NCBI RefSeq assembly: GCF_000284595.1 | Contig: NC_017671.1 | Span: forward strand, 4,249,001-4,313,000 | DNA from: Stenotrophomonas maltophilia D457 | GTDB taxonomy: Bacteria; Pseudomonadota; Gammaproteobacteria; Xanthomonadales; Xanthomonadaceae | Direction: 5' to 3' | DNA length: 64,000 nucleotides | In this document: one piece after another, positions 40,340 through 49,168 of the stretch | Layout: each line of letters begins with the position of its first letter | Position numbering within the stretch: the first letter of the stretch is position 1 | The notes under the pieces: generated by a model | What the model saw: only the letters and a program-made list of their open reading frames with translations | Databases searched by the model: none | What the model was told of the DNA's origin: nothing | Program-made: the position numbers and the translations under genes

Positions 40340-42874
40340 GGCCGCCGCGCGCGCCTGCGGCATCGACTGCAAGCGGAACGCGCCCACGGCTTCTGCCAAG
40401 GCACGCACCTGCGCCTGCATCTGCGCAGTCGAGGCCCCCGCCTCTTCCACCAGGCTGGCGTTGCGCTGGGTGCTGGCTTCCATCTGCACGATGGTCTGGT
40501 TCACCTGTGCGATGCCCGCATGCTGGTCCTGCGACGCACTGCGGATACCTGCCAGCAGCTCGGCCAGCTGCTGCACGCTGCCGACGATCTCGCCCATCGT
40601 GGTGCCGGCCTGCGCGGCCTGCTGGTTGCCCTGGCCGACACGCGCCACCGAATCCTCGATCAGCCCCTTGATCTGCTTGGCCGCCTCGGCACTGCGCTGC
40701 ACCAGCAGGCGCACTTCGGCGGCCACCACGGCGAAGCTGCGGCCCTGCTCGCCGGCACGCGCCGCTTCCACCGCCGCATTGAGGGCAAGGATGTTGGTCT
40801 GGAAGGCGATGCCGTCGATCAACTGGGTGATGTCGCCGATCCGTCGCGAGGCTTCGCTGATGCCATGCATGGTCGCGACCACCTGGCCGACCGCCTCGCC
40901 ACCCCGCTGGGCCACCGCCGCTGCGCCCTGCACCAGGGCATCGGCGCGGCCTGCGGCATCGGCGTTGCGGCCGACGGTATCGGTCAGCTCCTGCATCGAC
41001 GCCGCGGTCTCTTCCAGGTTGGCGGCCTGCTGCTCGGTGCGCCGCGACAGATCGTGATGGCCGGCGACGATCTCGCCAACGCCGGTATCCAGGCTGGAGG
41101 TGGCCTGCTGGATGCGGGTGACGATGCGGCCCAGCTGCGCGACGGTGGCATTGGCATCGTCGCGCATGCGCGCGAACACGCCCTGCAGGTCCCCCTCCAT
41201 GCGCACGCTGAGGTCGCCGCGGGCCAGCGCAGCCAGCAGTGCCTGCAGGTCACCAAGGTTGGTTTCAAAGGTGGCCAGCAGGCGATTGATGCTGGTCGAC
41301 AAGGTGCGCACGAAGCCCTGCTTGCCCTCCAGCACGATACGGCCATGCAGGTCGCCGCGTGCTGCAGCATCGACCAGGGCAGCGACCTCGGTTTCCAGCA
41401 GCGTCTCCAGCGCACGACTGCGCCACTCCACCGCTACGCCGAGGAACTGCCCTTCGTCGATGATGGGGTTGGCAATCAGCTGGTAGCGCACGCCGGCATG
41501 GCCGATCTCCCGCTCCTCGCGCTGGCGCGCGGCGGCCAGGCTGGCCAGCGCCGGATGCAGGCCCACGGCATCGCTGCCCACCAGATCTTCGGCCTCGCGC
41601 TCGAGTTGCTGCAGCAGTGCCGGATTGACGTAGGCCACCTGGCCCTCGGCATCGATCACCATCAGCCCGGTCTGCGCACTGTCCAATGCCTGCCGCACAC
41701 GGGTGTTGCCGCGCGCCACGGCACGCTCGGCCTCGATGCGCGCGCGCAGGCGCTGCTGCATGTCGACCAGGCGCTGCGCCAGCTGGCCGATTTCATCGTT
41801 GGCGTTGTAGACACGCAGGGTGGTGTCGAGTCGGTCGTCGGCGACGTCGCTGGCGAAGCGCAGGGTGTCCTGGATCGGCTGGCGCACCGCACGCCGCACC
41901 AGCACCAGGCTGGTGATCAACACACCGGCGACCAGCAGCAGGGTCACCGCGAACAGCACGCTCATGGTGCGTGCGCCGGCCTGCTGGCGCGCCTGTGCCT
42001 TGGCCAGCGCCGCCACCTGGGCCTGCTGGAAGGCGGCCAGCGCCGGCGCCACGCCGGCGGCGGTATCCAGCAGCGATTGCGCCTCTACATCCAGACCCAC
42101 GCGGGCGGCGGTATAGCCCAGCAATGCGGCCTGATAGGCCTCCATGCCGTTACGAAGGGCATCCTGCGCATCGGTCGGCAGGCCCACCAGTGCGAGATCG
42201 AACGGCAGCTTTTCTTCGCTCGCACGGTCGGCATGGGTGGAGTCGCCATCGAGCAGCAGCAGTGCCTCCTGGCGGCGCATCTTCTGCAGGGACAACGCCA
42301 ACGAAGGCCGCTGCAACGCATCCACCTGCGCCTGCAGGGCGTCGGCGGCCTGCTGCAATTGCGCGGCGAGGCCGGCATCGCCACGACCCATCTCATCGAC
42401 GCGTTCGAACAGGGCGGCCACACCCTGCGAGAACGCGCCGGCGGCTTCGGTCAGTGCCTGCAGCGCCTCGCGCCGGCCGGGATCCATCGGCATCGCGCGC
42501 AGCGCCTGAAGATCGGCCTGGAGCGCCTTCTGCGTCGCCAGCAGCTGCGCGCGGTCGGCATCGTCGAAACTACGTGCATACTGGGTCTGCAGACGACGCG
42601 CCTCGGCCACCTGCGTGGCCACGCTCGCGGCCAGATCGCTGCCGTGCTGGTAGCTGGCCTGGCTGCGCGCCGCCTGCGTGCTGGCATGGCCGGTCCAGGC
42701 GTAGACGGCGGCGATCGCGATCAGGCCCAGCCCACAGACCCACAGGGTCGCCTTGAGCTTGCTGGCCACACTGAGCCGATGCGGCTGCAGCCACAGCAGC
42801 AGGCCGGGGGACGCCGAGCGCAGTGCGGCAAGCCGCATGCGCAGGGACCGGAGGTGGGGGACGACGGCCGACAT
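40337..42874 (-). CDS. Methyl-accepting chemotaxis protein with PAS domain
   Basis: 845 aa from the ATG giving MSAVVPHLRSLRMRLAALRS. TM1 about 43-60; an all-helical periplasmic domain to about 300; TM2 about 302-325; HAMP; a PAS-like domain (ARGNTRVRQALDSAQTGLMV, IDAEGQVAYVNPALL); a second HAMP-like region; and the signalling domain with hairpin tip ILALNAAVEAARAGEQGRSF near 691. There are no che genes nearby, so it signals to a chemotaxis array encoded elsewhere. The ligand is unknown. TAG stop is at the edge of a REP. Confidence 0.93.
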   Translation of the reverse strand: MSAVVPHLRSLRMRLAALRSASPGLLLWLQPHRLSVASKLKATLWVCGLGLIAIAAVYAWTGHASTQAARSQASYQHGSDLAASVATQVAEARRLQTQYARSFDDADRAQLLATQKALQADLQALRAMPMDPGRREALQALTEAAGAFSQGVAALFERVDEMGRGDAGLAAQLQQAADALQAQVDALQRPSLALSLQKMRRQEALLLLDGDSTHADRASEEKLPFDLALVGLPTDAQDALRNGMEAYQAALLGYTAARVGLDVEAQSLLDTAAGVAPALAAFQQAQVAALAKAQARQQAGARTMSVLFAVTLLLVAGVLITSLVLVRRAVRQPIQDTLRFASDVADDRLDTTLRVYNANDEIGQLAQRLVDMQQRLRARIEAERAVARGNTRVRQALDSAQTGLMVIDAEGQVAYVNPALLQQLEREAEDLVGSDAVGLHPALASLAAARQREEREIGHAGVRYQLIANPIIDEGQFLGVAVEWRSRALETLLETEVAALVDAAARGDLHGRIVLEGKQGFVRTLSTSINRLLATFETNLGDLQALLAALARGDLSVRMEGDLQGVFARMRDDANATVAQLGRIVTRIQQATSSLDTGVGEIVAGHHDLSRRTEQQAANLEETAASMQELTDTVGRNADAAGRADALVQGAAAVAQRGGEAVGQVVATMHGISEASRRIGDITQLIDGIAFQTNILALNAAVEAARAGEQGRSFAVVAAEVRLLVQRSAEAAKQIKGLIEDSVARVGQGNQQAAQAGTTMGEIVGSVQQLAELLAGIRSASQDQHAGIAQVNQTIVQMEASTQRNASLVEEAGASTAQMQAQVRALAEAVGAFRLQSMPQARAAA

Positions 42875-43077
42875 GACAGGCTCCAGGCGGAAGGACGCAC
42901 CTGTATCGGCGGGAAATGGCGCAACTTTAGGGCGCTCCTGGTTCACTCCCACCGATTGCTGGCGGACGCGGCCTTTGTACCCGGCACAGGCGACGGGGGG
43001 ATGACACCCGCGCAATGCTTGACCTCAACCCCGGCTGGGAGAGCACAGTAGATCTCCCTCCCCCGCCCGGCGCGCGC

Positions 43078-43917
43078 ATGACGACGCTCGATGTCCCCCG
43101 CTACCTGCAACGCCTGCAGCTGGATGCACCGCCACCGCTGACGCTGGCGGGCCTGACCCTGCTGCAACAGCGCCACAACGCACTGCTGCCGTTCGAAACC
43201 CTCAGCTGCCTGCTGCGCGATGCAGTACCGATCGACCTGGACAGCGTGCAGCGCAAGCTGCTCGACGACCGTCGTGGCGGCTACTGCTTCGAACTCAACG
43301 GCGGCCTGCTGGCACTGCTGCAGGCGCTGGGCTTCGATGCACAGCCGTTGAGCGCGCGCGTGCTGCTGGCCGCCCAGGACGGCGAACTGACCGCACGCAC
43401 CCACCTGCTGCTGCGTGTGCAGGTGGACGGCGATGACTGGCTGGTGGATGCCGGTTTCGGCAGCCTGACCCCGACCGTGCCGCTGCGGCTGCATGATCCG
43501 CAGCCGCAGGCCACGCCCCACGAGCGCTTCCTGTTGCAGCGCCTGCCCGGCGAGGGGGATTTCGTGCTGTCCGCCGAGTCCGGCGATGGCTGGCGGGCGA
43601 TGTATCGCTTCGACCTGCACGCGCCGGCACCGATCGACAACGTCGTGGGCAACTGGTACGTGTGCACCCATCCCGATTCCAGTTTCCCCGGCCAGCTGCG
43701 CGCATCCCTGACCGGGCCGCACTGGCGACGCACCATCGGCAGTGGCAACTACACCGAGTACCGTCCCGGCCAGGCACCGGACAAGCGTCCGCTGCGCGAT
43801 GTGGGCGACGTGCGCGAGGTGTTGCAGCAGCGCTTCGGCATGCAGCTGCCGGACGACCCACGGCTGGACCCGGCGATCAACGACTGGCTGCAGCGCTCAC
43901 GCTCGGCCACGGTGTAG
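43078..43917 (+). CDS. nat: Arylamine N-acetyltransferase
   Basis: 279 aa from ATG 43078 (MTTLDVPRYLQRLQL). The catalytic triad is visible at Cys70 (RRGGYCFELN), His109 (TARTHLLLRV) and Asp124 (WLVDAGFGS), matching the canonical Cys69/His107/Asp122 spacing. It acetylates arylamines and hydrazines with acetyl-CoA; the physiological substrate is unknown. The stop TAG is the first GTAG of the REP dimer that forms the whole gap to the convergent VOC gene. Confidence 0.95.
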   Translation: MTTLDVPRYLQRLQLDAPPPLTLAGLTLLQQRHNALLPFETLSCLLRDAVPIDLDSVQRKLLDDRRGGYCFELNGGLLALLQALGFDAQPLSARVLLAAQDGELTARTHLLLRVQVDGDDWLVDAGFGSLTPTVPLRLHDPQPQATPHERFLLQRLPGEGDFVLSAESGDGWRAMYRFDLHAPAPIDNVVGNWYVCTHPDSSFPGQLRASLTGPHWRRTIGSGNYTEYRPGQAPDKRPLRDVGDVREVLQQRFGMQLPDDPRLDPAINDWLQRSRSATV

Positions 43918-43986
43918 AGCCGGGCCGATGCTCGGATGAGCGTTGGCGGCTGGGTCAACAGCAGCCGAGCATGGGCTCGGCCCTAC
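43914..43986. repeat. REP dimer supplying stop codons of both convergent genes
   Basis: GTAGAGCCGGGCCGATGCTC ... GCATGGGCTCGGCCCTAC. Its left GTAG contains the stop of nat and its right CTAC contains the stop of the minus-strand VOC gene. Confidence 0.88.
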
Positions 43987-44354
43987 AGAACCACGCGCGC
44001 CTGCAGCGCAATGCGATTGCCTTCGCTGTCGGCGATCTCGGCCACGCGCCAGTCACCGGCATCGGCCGGGCCGAAGCGCAGCTCGGCCCCGGCCTGCAGC
44101 GCACGCTCGAGGCTGGCATCCAGGTCATCAACCCCGATGTAGATGCGCGCACCGTGGACGGAGGGCAGATAGTCGGCCCCCCGCACCAGCGCCATGCTGG
44201 CACCGGTGGCCTCATCGGCAAACGGCAGGTAGGCCATCCTGCAGTCGTGCAGCAGGATCGGTTCGTCCACCGCCACCTGCAGCCAGTGCTGGTAGAACGT
44301 GATGGCCCGGCCCAGGTCAGTGACCGGTATCTCGACGTGCAGGATGGGGTTCAT
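43983..44354 (-). CDS. VOC (glyoxalase/bleomycin-resistance) family protein
   Basis: 123 aa from the ATG giving MNPILHVEIPVTDLGRAITF. Beta-alpha-beta-beta-beta repeats with FYQHWLQVAV in the first half and VDDLDASLERALQAGAELRF in the second; metal positions His7 (LHVEIPV) and a Glu-containing end (EIADSEGNRIALQ). Substrate unknown. It is convergent with nat and ends inside the REP dimer. Confidence 0.85.
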   Translation of the reverse strand: MNPILHVEIPVTDLGRAITFYQHWLQVAVDEPILLHDCRMAYLPFADEATGASMALVRGADYLPSVHGARIYIGVDDLDASLERALQAGAELRFGPADAGDWRVAEIADSEGNRIALQARVVL

Positions 44355-44436
44355 GTCCGCAGGATAACCGGATGCTGACACTGCCTTGCAGGTCCGTACT
44401 GGCATGCTGGACCGCCCTTTCCCCGCGGAGTCCTGC

Positions 44437-45153
44437 ATGTCCCTGGCCGATCATCGTGGTGCGCTGGCACCGCTGGGCTTCCTGCGCGTGGCCATCAACC
44501 TGGGCAATCCAGTACTGGCGCAGGGGGACGCGCGCTCACCGCGCGGGCCGTCACTGGAACTGGCCACGGCATTGGCGCAGCGCATGGGCGTGCAGGCACG
44601 CTTCACCTGCCACGACGCCGCGGCCGCGGTGGTCGCTGCAGCCAGCAAGGATGCCTGGGACCTGGCCTTCCTGGCCATCGATCCGGCGCGCGCCGACCGC
44701 ATCGCCTTCAGCGCCCCCTATGTGGAGATCGAAGGCACCTACCTGGTGCGCGAGGACAGCCCTGCGCAGCAGGTGGCCGACCTGGACCGCGATGGTCTGC
44801 GCATCGCGGTCGGTCGTGGCGCCGCCTACGACCTGTTCCTCAGCCGCGAACTGCGCCACGCCATGATCGAGCGGGCCGAGACGTCGGCCGCTGCCATCAC
44901 CCTGTTCGATCTGCAGCGCCTGGATGCCGCCGCCGGCGTGCGCCAGCCGCTGGCCGCCTGGGCGCAGGCGCATCCCGGCCACCGCGTGCTGGCCGACCGT
45001 TTCACCGTGATCCAGCAGGCGGTCGCGGCGCCGGCCTCGCGCCCGGCCGATGCATTGCAGGCGCTGTTCGAGGAAGTGGAGGCGATCAAGGCAGGCTCGT
45101 TGCTGGGCGAAGCCTTCGCCCGTGCCGGGCAGGCGGTTACGTTGGTACGGTGA
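44437..45153 (+). CDS. Periplasmic-binding-protein-like (SBP_bac_3) protein without signal peptide
   Basis: 238 aa from ATG 44437 (MSLADHRGALAPLGFLRVAI). The fold pattern is that of family 3 amino acid-binding proteins: LRVAINLGNPV, GPSLELATALAQRMGV, DLAFLAIDPARADRIAFSAPYVEIEGTYLVR, and VADLDRDGLRIAVGRGAAYDL. No hydrophobic signal precedes it from any in-frame ATG, and no permease genes are adjacent, so it is probably cytoplasmic. Confidence 0.8.
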   Translation: MSLADHRGALAPLGFLRVAINLGNPVLAQGDARSPRGPSLELATALAQRMGVQARFTCHDAAAAVVAAASKDAWDLAFLAIDPARADRIAFSAPYVEIEGTYLVREDSPAQQVADLDRDGLRIAVGRGAAYDLFLSRELRHAMIERAETSAAAITLFDLQRLDAAAGVRQPLAAWAQAHPGHRVLADRFTVIQQAVAAPASRPADALQALFEEVEAIKAGSLLGEAFARAGQAVTLVR

Positions 45154-45167
45154 CCGCGGGACACACG

Positions 45168-45191
45168 CAGTCGAGCATGGCTCGACGCTAT
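45168..45191. repeat. GTCGAGC palindrome overlapping the LysR stop
   Basis: CAGTCGAGC ATG GCTCGACGCTAT; the CTA within its right end is the stop codon of the minus-strand LysR gene. Confidence 0.7.
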
Positions 45192-46087
45192 AAATGCGCG
45201 TCTGCCATGTGCCGGACGTGCTCGGCCGCCTGAGCGTGCAGCCAGTCGCGGAAGGCCAGGAAGCCGCGATGGCGGGCCGAGCGCTGCGGGTAGACCAGCC
45301 AATGCGGCCAGGCGGTTTTCAGTCGCAGGCTGGACAGCGCCACCAGTTGGCCGGAATCCAGCAGCAGGCGCGCCCGCGTCACCCGTCCCAGCGCTACGCC
45401 CACCCCGTCCAGCGCCGCACGGTGATGCGCCTCCGAATCATCCAGCACCGCCACGAAGCGCGGCGGCGGGTTCTGCCCACTCAGCGCGAACCAGGCGCCC
45501 CACGCGCCATCGGGATCCCCCAGCAGCGGCCACTGGTTCAGCGGCACGCGGTCGATCCCTCCCATGCGTTCGATCAGCGCCGGGCTGGCCATCGGCAGCA
45601 GCCACTCGTCGAACAGCGGCTCCACCACCAGGCCCGGCCACTGCCCGCTGCCCAGCCGCAGCGCGGCGTCGAACTGGCGCTGTCGCTCGAAGTCAATCAG
45701 GCGTTCACTCGACTGCAGGTTGATCTCGATCTGTGGATGCTCGGCAACGAAGTGCCCCAAGCGCGGCACCAGCCACGCCGACGCCATCGACGGTACCGCG
45801 CTGATCGTCAGCACGTGCTCGGCGCGTGCGGCATAGGGCTGGAAGGCCTCGTTGATCGCATCCAGATGCGGGCCTACCTGGTCGAGCAGGCGCTGCCCTT
45901 CCAGGGTGAGGGTGACGCCGCGTGGCTGGCGGACCAGCAGCGGCTGCCCCAGCCGCTCTTCCAGCTGGCGCATCTGATGGCTGAGCGCACTGACGGTCAG
46001 GTTCATCGACGCCGCTGCGCGTGACAGGTTGCCCAGCCGCGCGGCGGCCACGAAACCCTGCAGGGCGTGAAGGGGCGGACGGGACAT
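45188..46087 (-). CDS. LysR family transcriptional regulator (GcvA-like)
   Basis: 299 aa from the ATG giving MSRPPLHALQGFVAAARLG. The N-terminal winged helix has LSRAAASMNLTVSALSHQMRQLEERLG, and the effector domain starts at about 90 (HVLTISAVPSMASAWLVPRLGHF), which is GcvA/AmpR-subgroup-like. It is divergent from a 47-aa ORF, the usual arrangement for a LysR target, and convergent with the SBP-like gene. Confidence 0.93.
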   Translation of the reverse strand: MSRPPLHALQGFVAAARLGNLSRAAASMNLTVSALSHQMRQLEERLGQPLLVRQPRGVTLTLEGQRLLDQVGPHLDAINEAFQPYAARAEHVLTISAVPSMASAWLVPRLGHFVAEHPQIEINLQSSERLIDFERQRQFDAALRLGSGQWPGLVVEPLFDEWLLPMASPALIERMGGIDRVPLNQWPLLGDPDGAWGAWFALSGQNPPPRFVAVLDDSEAHHRAALDGVGVALGRVTRARLLLDSGQLVALSSLRLKTAWPHWLVYPQRSARHRGFLAFRDWLHAQAAEHVRHMADAHL

Positions 46088-46185
46088 CAGGCTTGAATTC
46101 CTCTCAAGGCATGCTTGCGGAAATGTCGCTTTTTCCCGGTCAATGCTGCCCGTATCGTGCAATCCACTCAAGTGGAGGGACGCTC

Positions 46186-46329
46186 ATGAACATCTACGGC
46201 AGCCTGTTGTTCCTGCAGGGCCACGTGGCCAACGCCGAACTGGCCCGGCAGCTGGCCTGCCCGTCCACCGGCTCCCCCACGGGTGCGCCGCAACCGGCCG
46301 CGCCGGTTCAGCAACCGCGTGGCCGTTGA
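46186..46329 (+). CDS. Small 47-aa protein divergent from LysR
   Basis: MNIYGSLLFLQGHVANAELA, followed by RQLACPSTGSP and a Pro/Gln tail. GTGGAGGGA lies 5-13 nt before the ATG, a strong ribosome binding site. No TM or signal peptide. Not recognised. The ATG, the strong RBS and the position across a 98-nt divergent spacer support it as a real, possibly LysR-regulated gene. Confidence 0.6.
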   Translation: MNIYGSLLFLQGHVANAELARQLACPSTGSPTGAPQPAAPVQQPRGR

Positions 46330-46336
46330 ACACGGC

Positions 46337-46903
46337 TCAACCTGCATACCAACGCTGGACGTGTTCAGGCAGCCATGGCATTGGGTCGATATCCAGCACC
46401 CGGCAACCGTCGAGGGTGTCACGCAGCACGCGCTCGCCGGGGCCACCGGGCATGCGCAGGCCATCCTCTTCCGGAAGCTGCACCGCCGCCCAGTCGTGCA
46501 GCCGGTCCATGCGCAGGCGCTGGGCGGCCTGCAGCCAAGCCTTGAGCTGGAAACAGCGATAGCCCTGTGCGCCCAACGCATCAACCGCGAGCGACAACGC
46601 CTGGTTGGCACCACGCACCCATTCGGTGCGACCTCCGGCCTTGTCCTGAACCGTCATCGGCGCCGGCGCGCGGTGCGCCTTGAACGGCGAACGCAGCTGC
46701 AGCTCCAGATCACGCGCATCGCGCTCGCTCTCCGCTTCCACCAGCGTACCGGCATCAAGGTCGAAGAACTCGAACCAGCGCCGGTGCAATGCGCTGATGC
46801 GCCCGAGCGGATCGCGTGAAAAGCCGATCTTCGCGTAGTCCTCCCACGCACAGGGGAAGACGTAGGCGAAGACACGACCGTCGATGCGGATATGCGACTG
46901 CAT
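46337..46903 (-). CDS. T5orf172/GIY-YIG-like domain protein
   Basis: 188 aa. The N-terminal stretch (RVFAYVFPCAWEDYAKIGFSRDPLGRISAL, quoted in parts: YAKIGFSRDPLGRISAL) and EAESERDARDLELQLRSPFK match the T5orf172-like branch of the GIY-YIG superfamily (KIGxSxDPxxRxxxL ... E). The C-terminal half is Trp- and Arg-rich and not recognised. Convergent with the 47-aa ORF and overlapping the 5' end of the D-Ala-D-Ala carboxypeptidase-like gene by 12 nt if that starts at 46892. Confidence 0.65.
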   Translation of the reverse strand: MQSHIRIDGRVFAYVFPCAWEDYAKIGFSRDPLGRISALHRRWFEFFDLDAGTLVEAESERDARDLELQLRSPFKAHRAPAPMTVQDKAGGRTEWVRGANQALSLAVDALGAQGYRCFQLKAWLQAAQRLRMDRLHDWAAVQLPEEDGLRMPGGPGERVLRDTLDGCRVLDIDPMPWLPEHVQRWYAG

Positions 46904-47830
46904 GTGCGCAGGCTGCCTCCACTGCAGCCCGGGCGCAACCGGGCGTTGCCGTGGGCGCCGCAGGGCTTTGGCAGTACGGCTTCATGCAGCCGCTTCGGAC
47001 TATCCTTGCTGGCTGTCGCTGTCATCACCGCCACCATGCCTGCTCCTGCGCCTGCCCACCTGCCGGTCTCGTCCATCACCCTAGACGCGGCAACCTTCGC
47101 GGTGGTCCACCAGCACAACGCGGACATCGCGCGGCAACCGGCCTCGCTGACCAAGCTGATGACCGCCTACGCCGCTTACGGATGCGTCGAAGAGAACGGT
47201 GGCACGTGGGACCAGGCGGTCACCATCGCCGCCGAGGATGTGCTTGCCGTAGCCGATGATGAAACACGCATGGGCCTGGTGCCCGGCGAAACGGTCACGC
47301 TGGCGCGCCTGCTGGAAGGGTTGATGATCGTCTCCGGCAATGATGCGGCGCTGGCCATCGCACGCCATCTGGACGGATCACAGCCTGCGTTCCTGGGCCG
47401 CATGAACTGGCACGCGCGCCAGCTTGGCCTGCGCAGCACGCGGTTCGCCAGCGTGTCCGGCATCACCACCCCGCACCATGCCTCCAGCGCGCGCGACATG
47501 GCGGTACTCGCCGCCTGCCTGCTGAATGACCATCCGCAGATCCTGGCAATCACCGCGCAGCGCACGTTCGCGCATGGCCGCTTCAGCCGCAGCAACCAGA
47601 ACGCACTGCTTGGCGAAGACGGCGTGGACGGATTGAAGACCGGTTACACCCAGGCCGCAGGCTTCTGCCTGGCCGCCACTGCCTGCCGGGCTGTGCCCGG
47701 GCGGAACCTGCCGGTACGCCTGATCACCGTGGTGCTGGGCGCTGAAAGCCGCGACGCACGCGATGCCCTTGTGCGCGAGCGGCTGGCCGCCGGGTTTGCG
47801 GCGCTGGCCGACACCACCGCCGACGCCTGA
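46892..47830 (+). CDS. D-alanyl-D-alanine carboxypeptidase family protein (PBP5/6-type)
   Basis: 312 aa if started at 46892; the hydrophobic segment FGLSLLAVAVITATMPAPAPA is the signal peptide, so the true start may be nearer (TTG about 20 codons before it) and only ATG 47036 would remove it. S11 peptidase motifs: nucleophile SLTK (Ser85/Lys88 in this numbering), SGN in IVSGNDAAL, and KTG in GVDGLKTGYTQ. It trims peptidoglycan stem peptides. The C-terminal membrane anchor of classical PBP5 is absent. Confidence 0.88.
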   Translation: MRLHVRRLPPLQPGRNRALPWAPQGFGSTASCSRFGLSLLAVAVITATMPAPAPAHLPVSSITLDAATFAVVHQHNADIARQPASLTKLMTAYAAYGCVEENGGTWDQAVTIAAEDVLAVADDETRMGLVPGETVTLARLLEGLMIVSGNDAALAIARHLDGSQPAFLGRMNWHARQLGLRSTRFASVSGITTPHHASSARDMAVLAACLLNDHPQILAITAQRTFAHGRFSRSNQNALLGEDGVDGLKTGYTQAAGFCLAATACRAVPGRNLPVRLITVVLGAESRDARDALVRERLAAGFAALADTTADA

Positions 47831-47835
47831 GCGGA

Positions 47836-48429
47836 TCAGCGTCGCTTGACCGTCGCCACGATCAAGCGCTGCAGCTCGGCCTCGGCGCCGACCTTGTCCA
47901 GCGCGCCTGCCGCCACGGCTTCGGACAGGGCTTCGGCCGCACCGAGAATCGCCCAGCGTCCGGCCAGGGGGACCGTGCCATCGGCCGCAAACGGGCCCAG
48001 CCAGGTGTCGCAGTTGTCGATGAAGTCCTGCTGGTAGCGCCGACGCACTTCATGGAGTTCCGGCGCGCCCACCAGCGCAGCGAGGATGCCCTGCACTTCA
48101 CTGCCCTGGCTGAGGACGCAGTCGATGTAGCCGGAGGCGATAGCCGCCGCACGATCGGCCAGCTGCGCCCTGGCACGGCCGATACGCTCGTGGAAGACCA
48201 CCGTCTGCCGCCCGTCATAGTCATCGTAGAGCGCGGCCAGCAGCCCGTTGCGGGTCACGAAGTGATCATAGGCCACCGGTTTGGTCACACCGGCCGCCTC
48301 GGCCAGCCGCCCCAGCGTCAATGCGTCGGTGCCTTCTTCACCGATCAGCGCCCAGGCCACGTCCAGCAACTGGCGGGCGCGTTGCTCGCGGGTCAATCGG
48401 CGGCGCGTGGGAGCGGCGTTGGCAGGCAT
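47836..48429 (-). CDS. TetR family transcriptional regulator
   Basis: 197 aa from ATG giving MPANAAPTRRRLTREQRARQ. N-terminal HTH: ALIGEEGTDALTLGRLAEAA and GVTKPVAYDHF, where the recognition helix is unusually VTKPVAYDHF. It is 16 nt after the quinone oxidoreductase-like gene, on the same strand, so it probably represses its own operon. Confidence 0.92.
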   Translation of the reverse strand: MPANAAPTRRRLTREQRARQLLDVAWALIGEEGTDALTLGRLAEAAGVTKPVAYDHFVTRNGLLAALYDDYDGRQTVVFHERIGRARAQLADRAAAIASGYIDCVLSQGSEVQGILAALVGAPELHEVRRRYQQDFIDNCDTWLGPFAADGTVPLAGRWAILGAAEALSEAVAAGALDKVGAEAELQRLIVATVKRR

Positions 48430-48445
48430 CGGTGGAGCACGGCGG

Positions 48446-49042
48446 TCAGCGCATCGGAGCACCGATTTTACGGCCGATCGCCAGCGCGGTCTGCAGATGC
48501 GCTTCGGCTGCACCGGAATCGGCGTCCAGCAGCAGGTCGGACGACAGCACGCGCGCGCCGCAGTAGTCGAAGATGCCCATGTCGATCTGGGTCTTCATCG
48601 CCGCACCGTAGCCGCGCCGTTCGATCATGTCCGCGCCAGCCCCGCCGATGCCGACCAGATGCACGCCCAACCGCTGCAGCTTTTTCTGCACCTTGCCATC
48701 GGCGCCGTCCTGGTAGGCCCAGCCCTGGGTGAACACACGATCGATCCAGCCCTTCAGCAGCGCGGGGAAGGACCACCAGTACAGGGGATAGACCAGTACC
48801 AGCGTGTCGGCAGCCTGCAGCCGCGCCTGCTCGGCGGCGACGTCAGCCGGAGTTGCGCCGATGCCACGGAACAGCGCCTGGTCCTGCATGTTGAAGCGCG
48901 GATCGAAGCCTTCGGCCATCAGATCGGCGTGGGTCACGCTGTTGGCGGCATCCGACGCGGTGATGGCTTCGCCGATGCGCCTGGCGATGGCATGGGTCAA
49001 CGCGCCGGGTTCAGGGTGGGCGGTAACGATGAGGGTGTGCAT
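48446..49042 (-). CDS. NAD(P)H dehydrogenase (quinone)-like flavoprotein
   Basis: 198 aa; MHTLIVTAHPEPGALTHAIA begins the NQO1/KefF/MdaB-like flavodoxin fold. VLVYPLYWWSFPALLKGWIDRVF is the conserved active-site stretch. It is thought to perform two-electron reduction of quinones or related electrophiles. It is followed by its likely repressor (TetR). A palindrome lies 18-42 nt upstream. Confidence 0.9.
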   Translation of the reverse strand: MHTLIVTAHPEPGALTHAIARRIGEAITASDAANSVTHADLMAEGFDPRFNMQDQALFRGIGATPADVAAEQARLQAADTLVLVYPLYWWSFPALLKGWIDRVFTQGWAYQDGADGKVQKKLQRLGVHLVGIGGAGADMIERRGYGAAMKTQIDMGIFDYCGARVLSSDLLLDADSGAAEAHLQTALAIGRKIGAPMR

Positions 49043-49059
49043 GGGGCATGTCCGGAGTT

Positions 49060-49084
49060 CACTAACTACCAATAGTAAGTAGTG
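49060..49084. promoter_or_regulatory. Imperfect palindrome, candidate TetR operator
   Basis: CACTAACTACC and AGTAAGTAGTG flank a short centre (9 of 13 half-site positions pair). TetR-type operators such as this with TAGTAAGTA-like half sites are common upstream of oxidoreductase-TetR pairs. Confidence 0.5.
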
Positions 49085-49168
49085 TCGCCCGGGATACCAG
49101 CGCCATGCGTGGGACGCTGTTTCCGCATCCACCGTATAGTGCGGCGGTTCCCACTGAGCTGCCCGACG

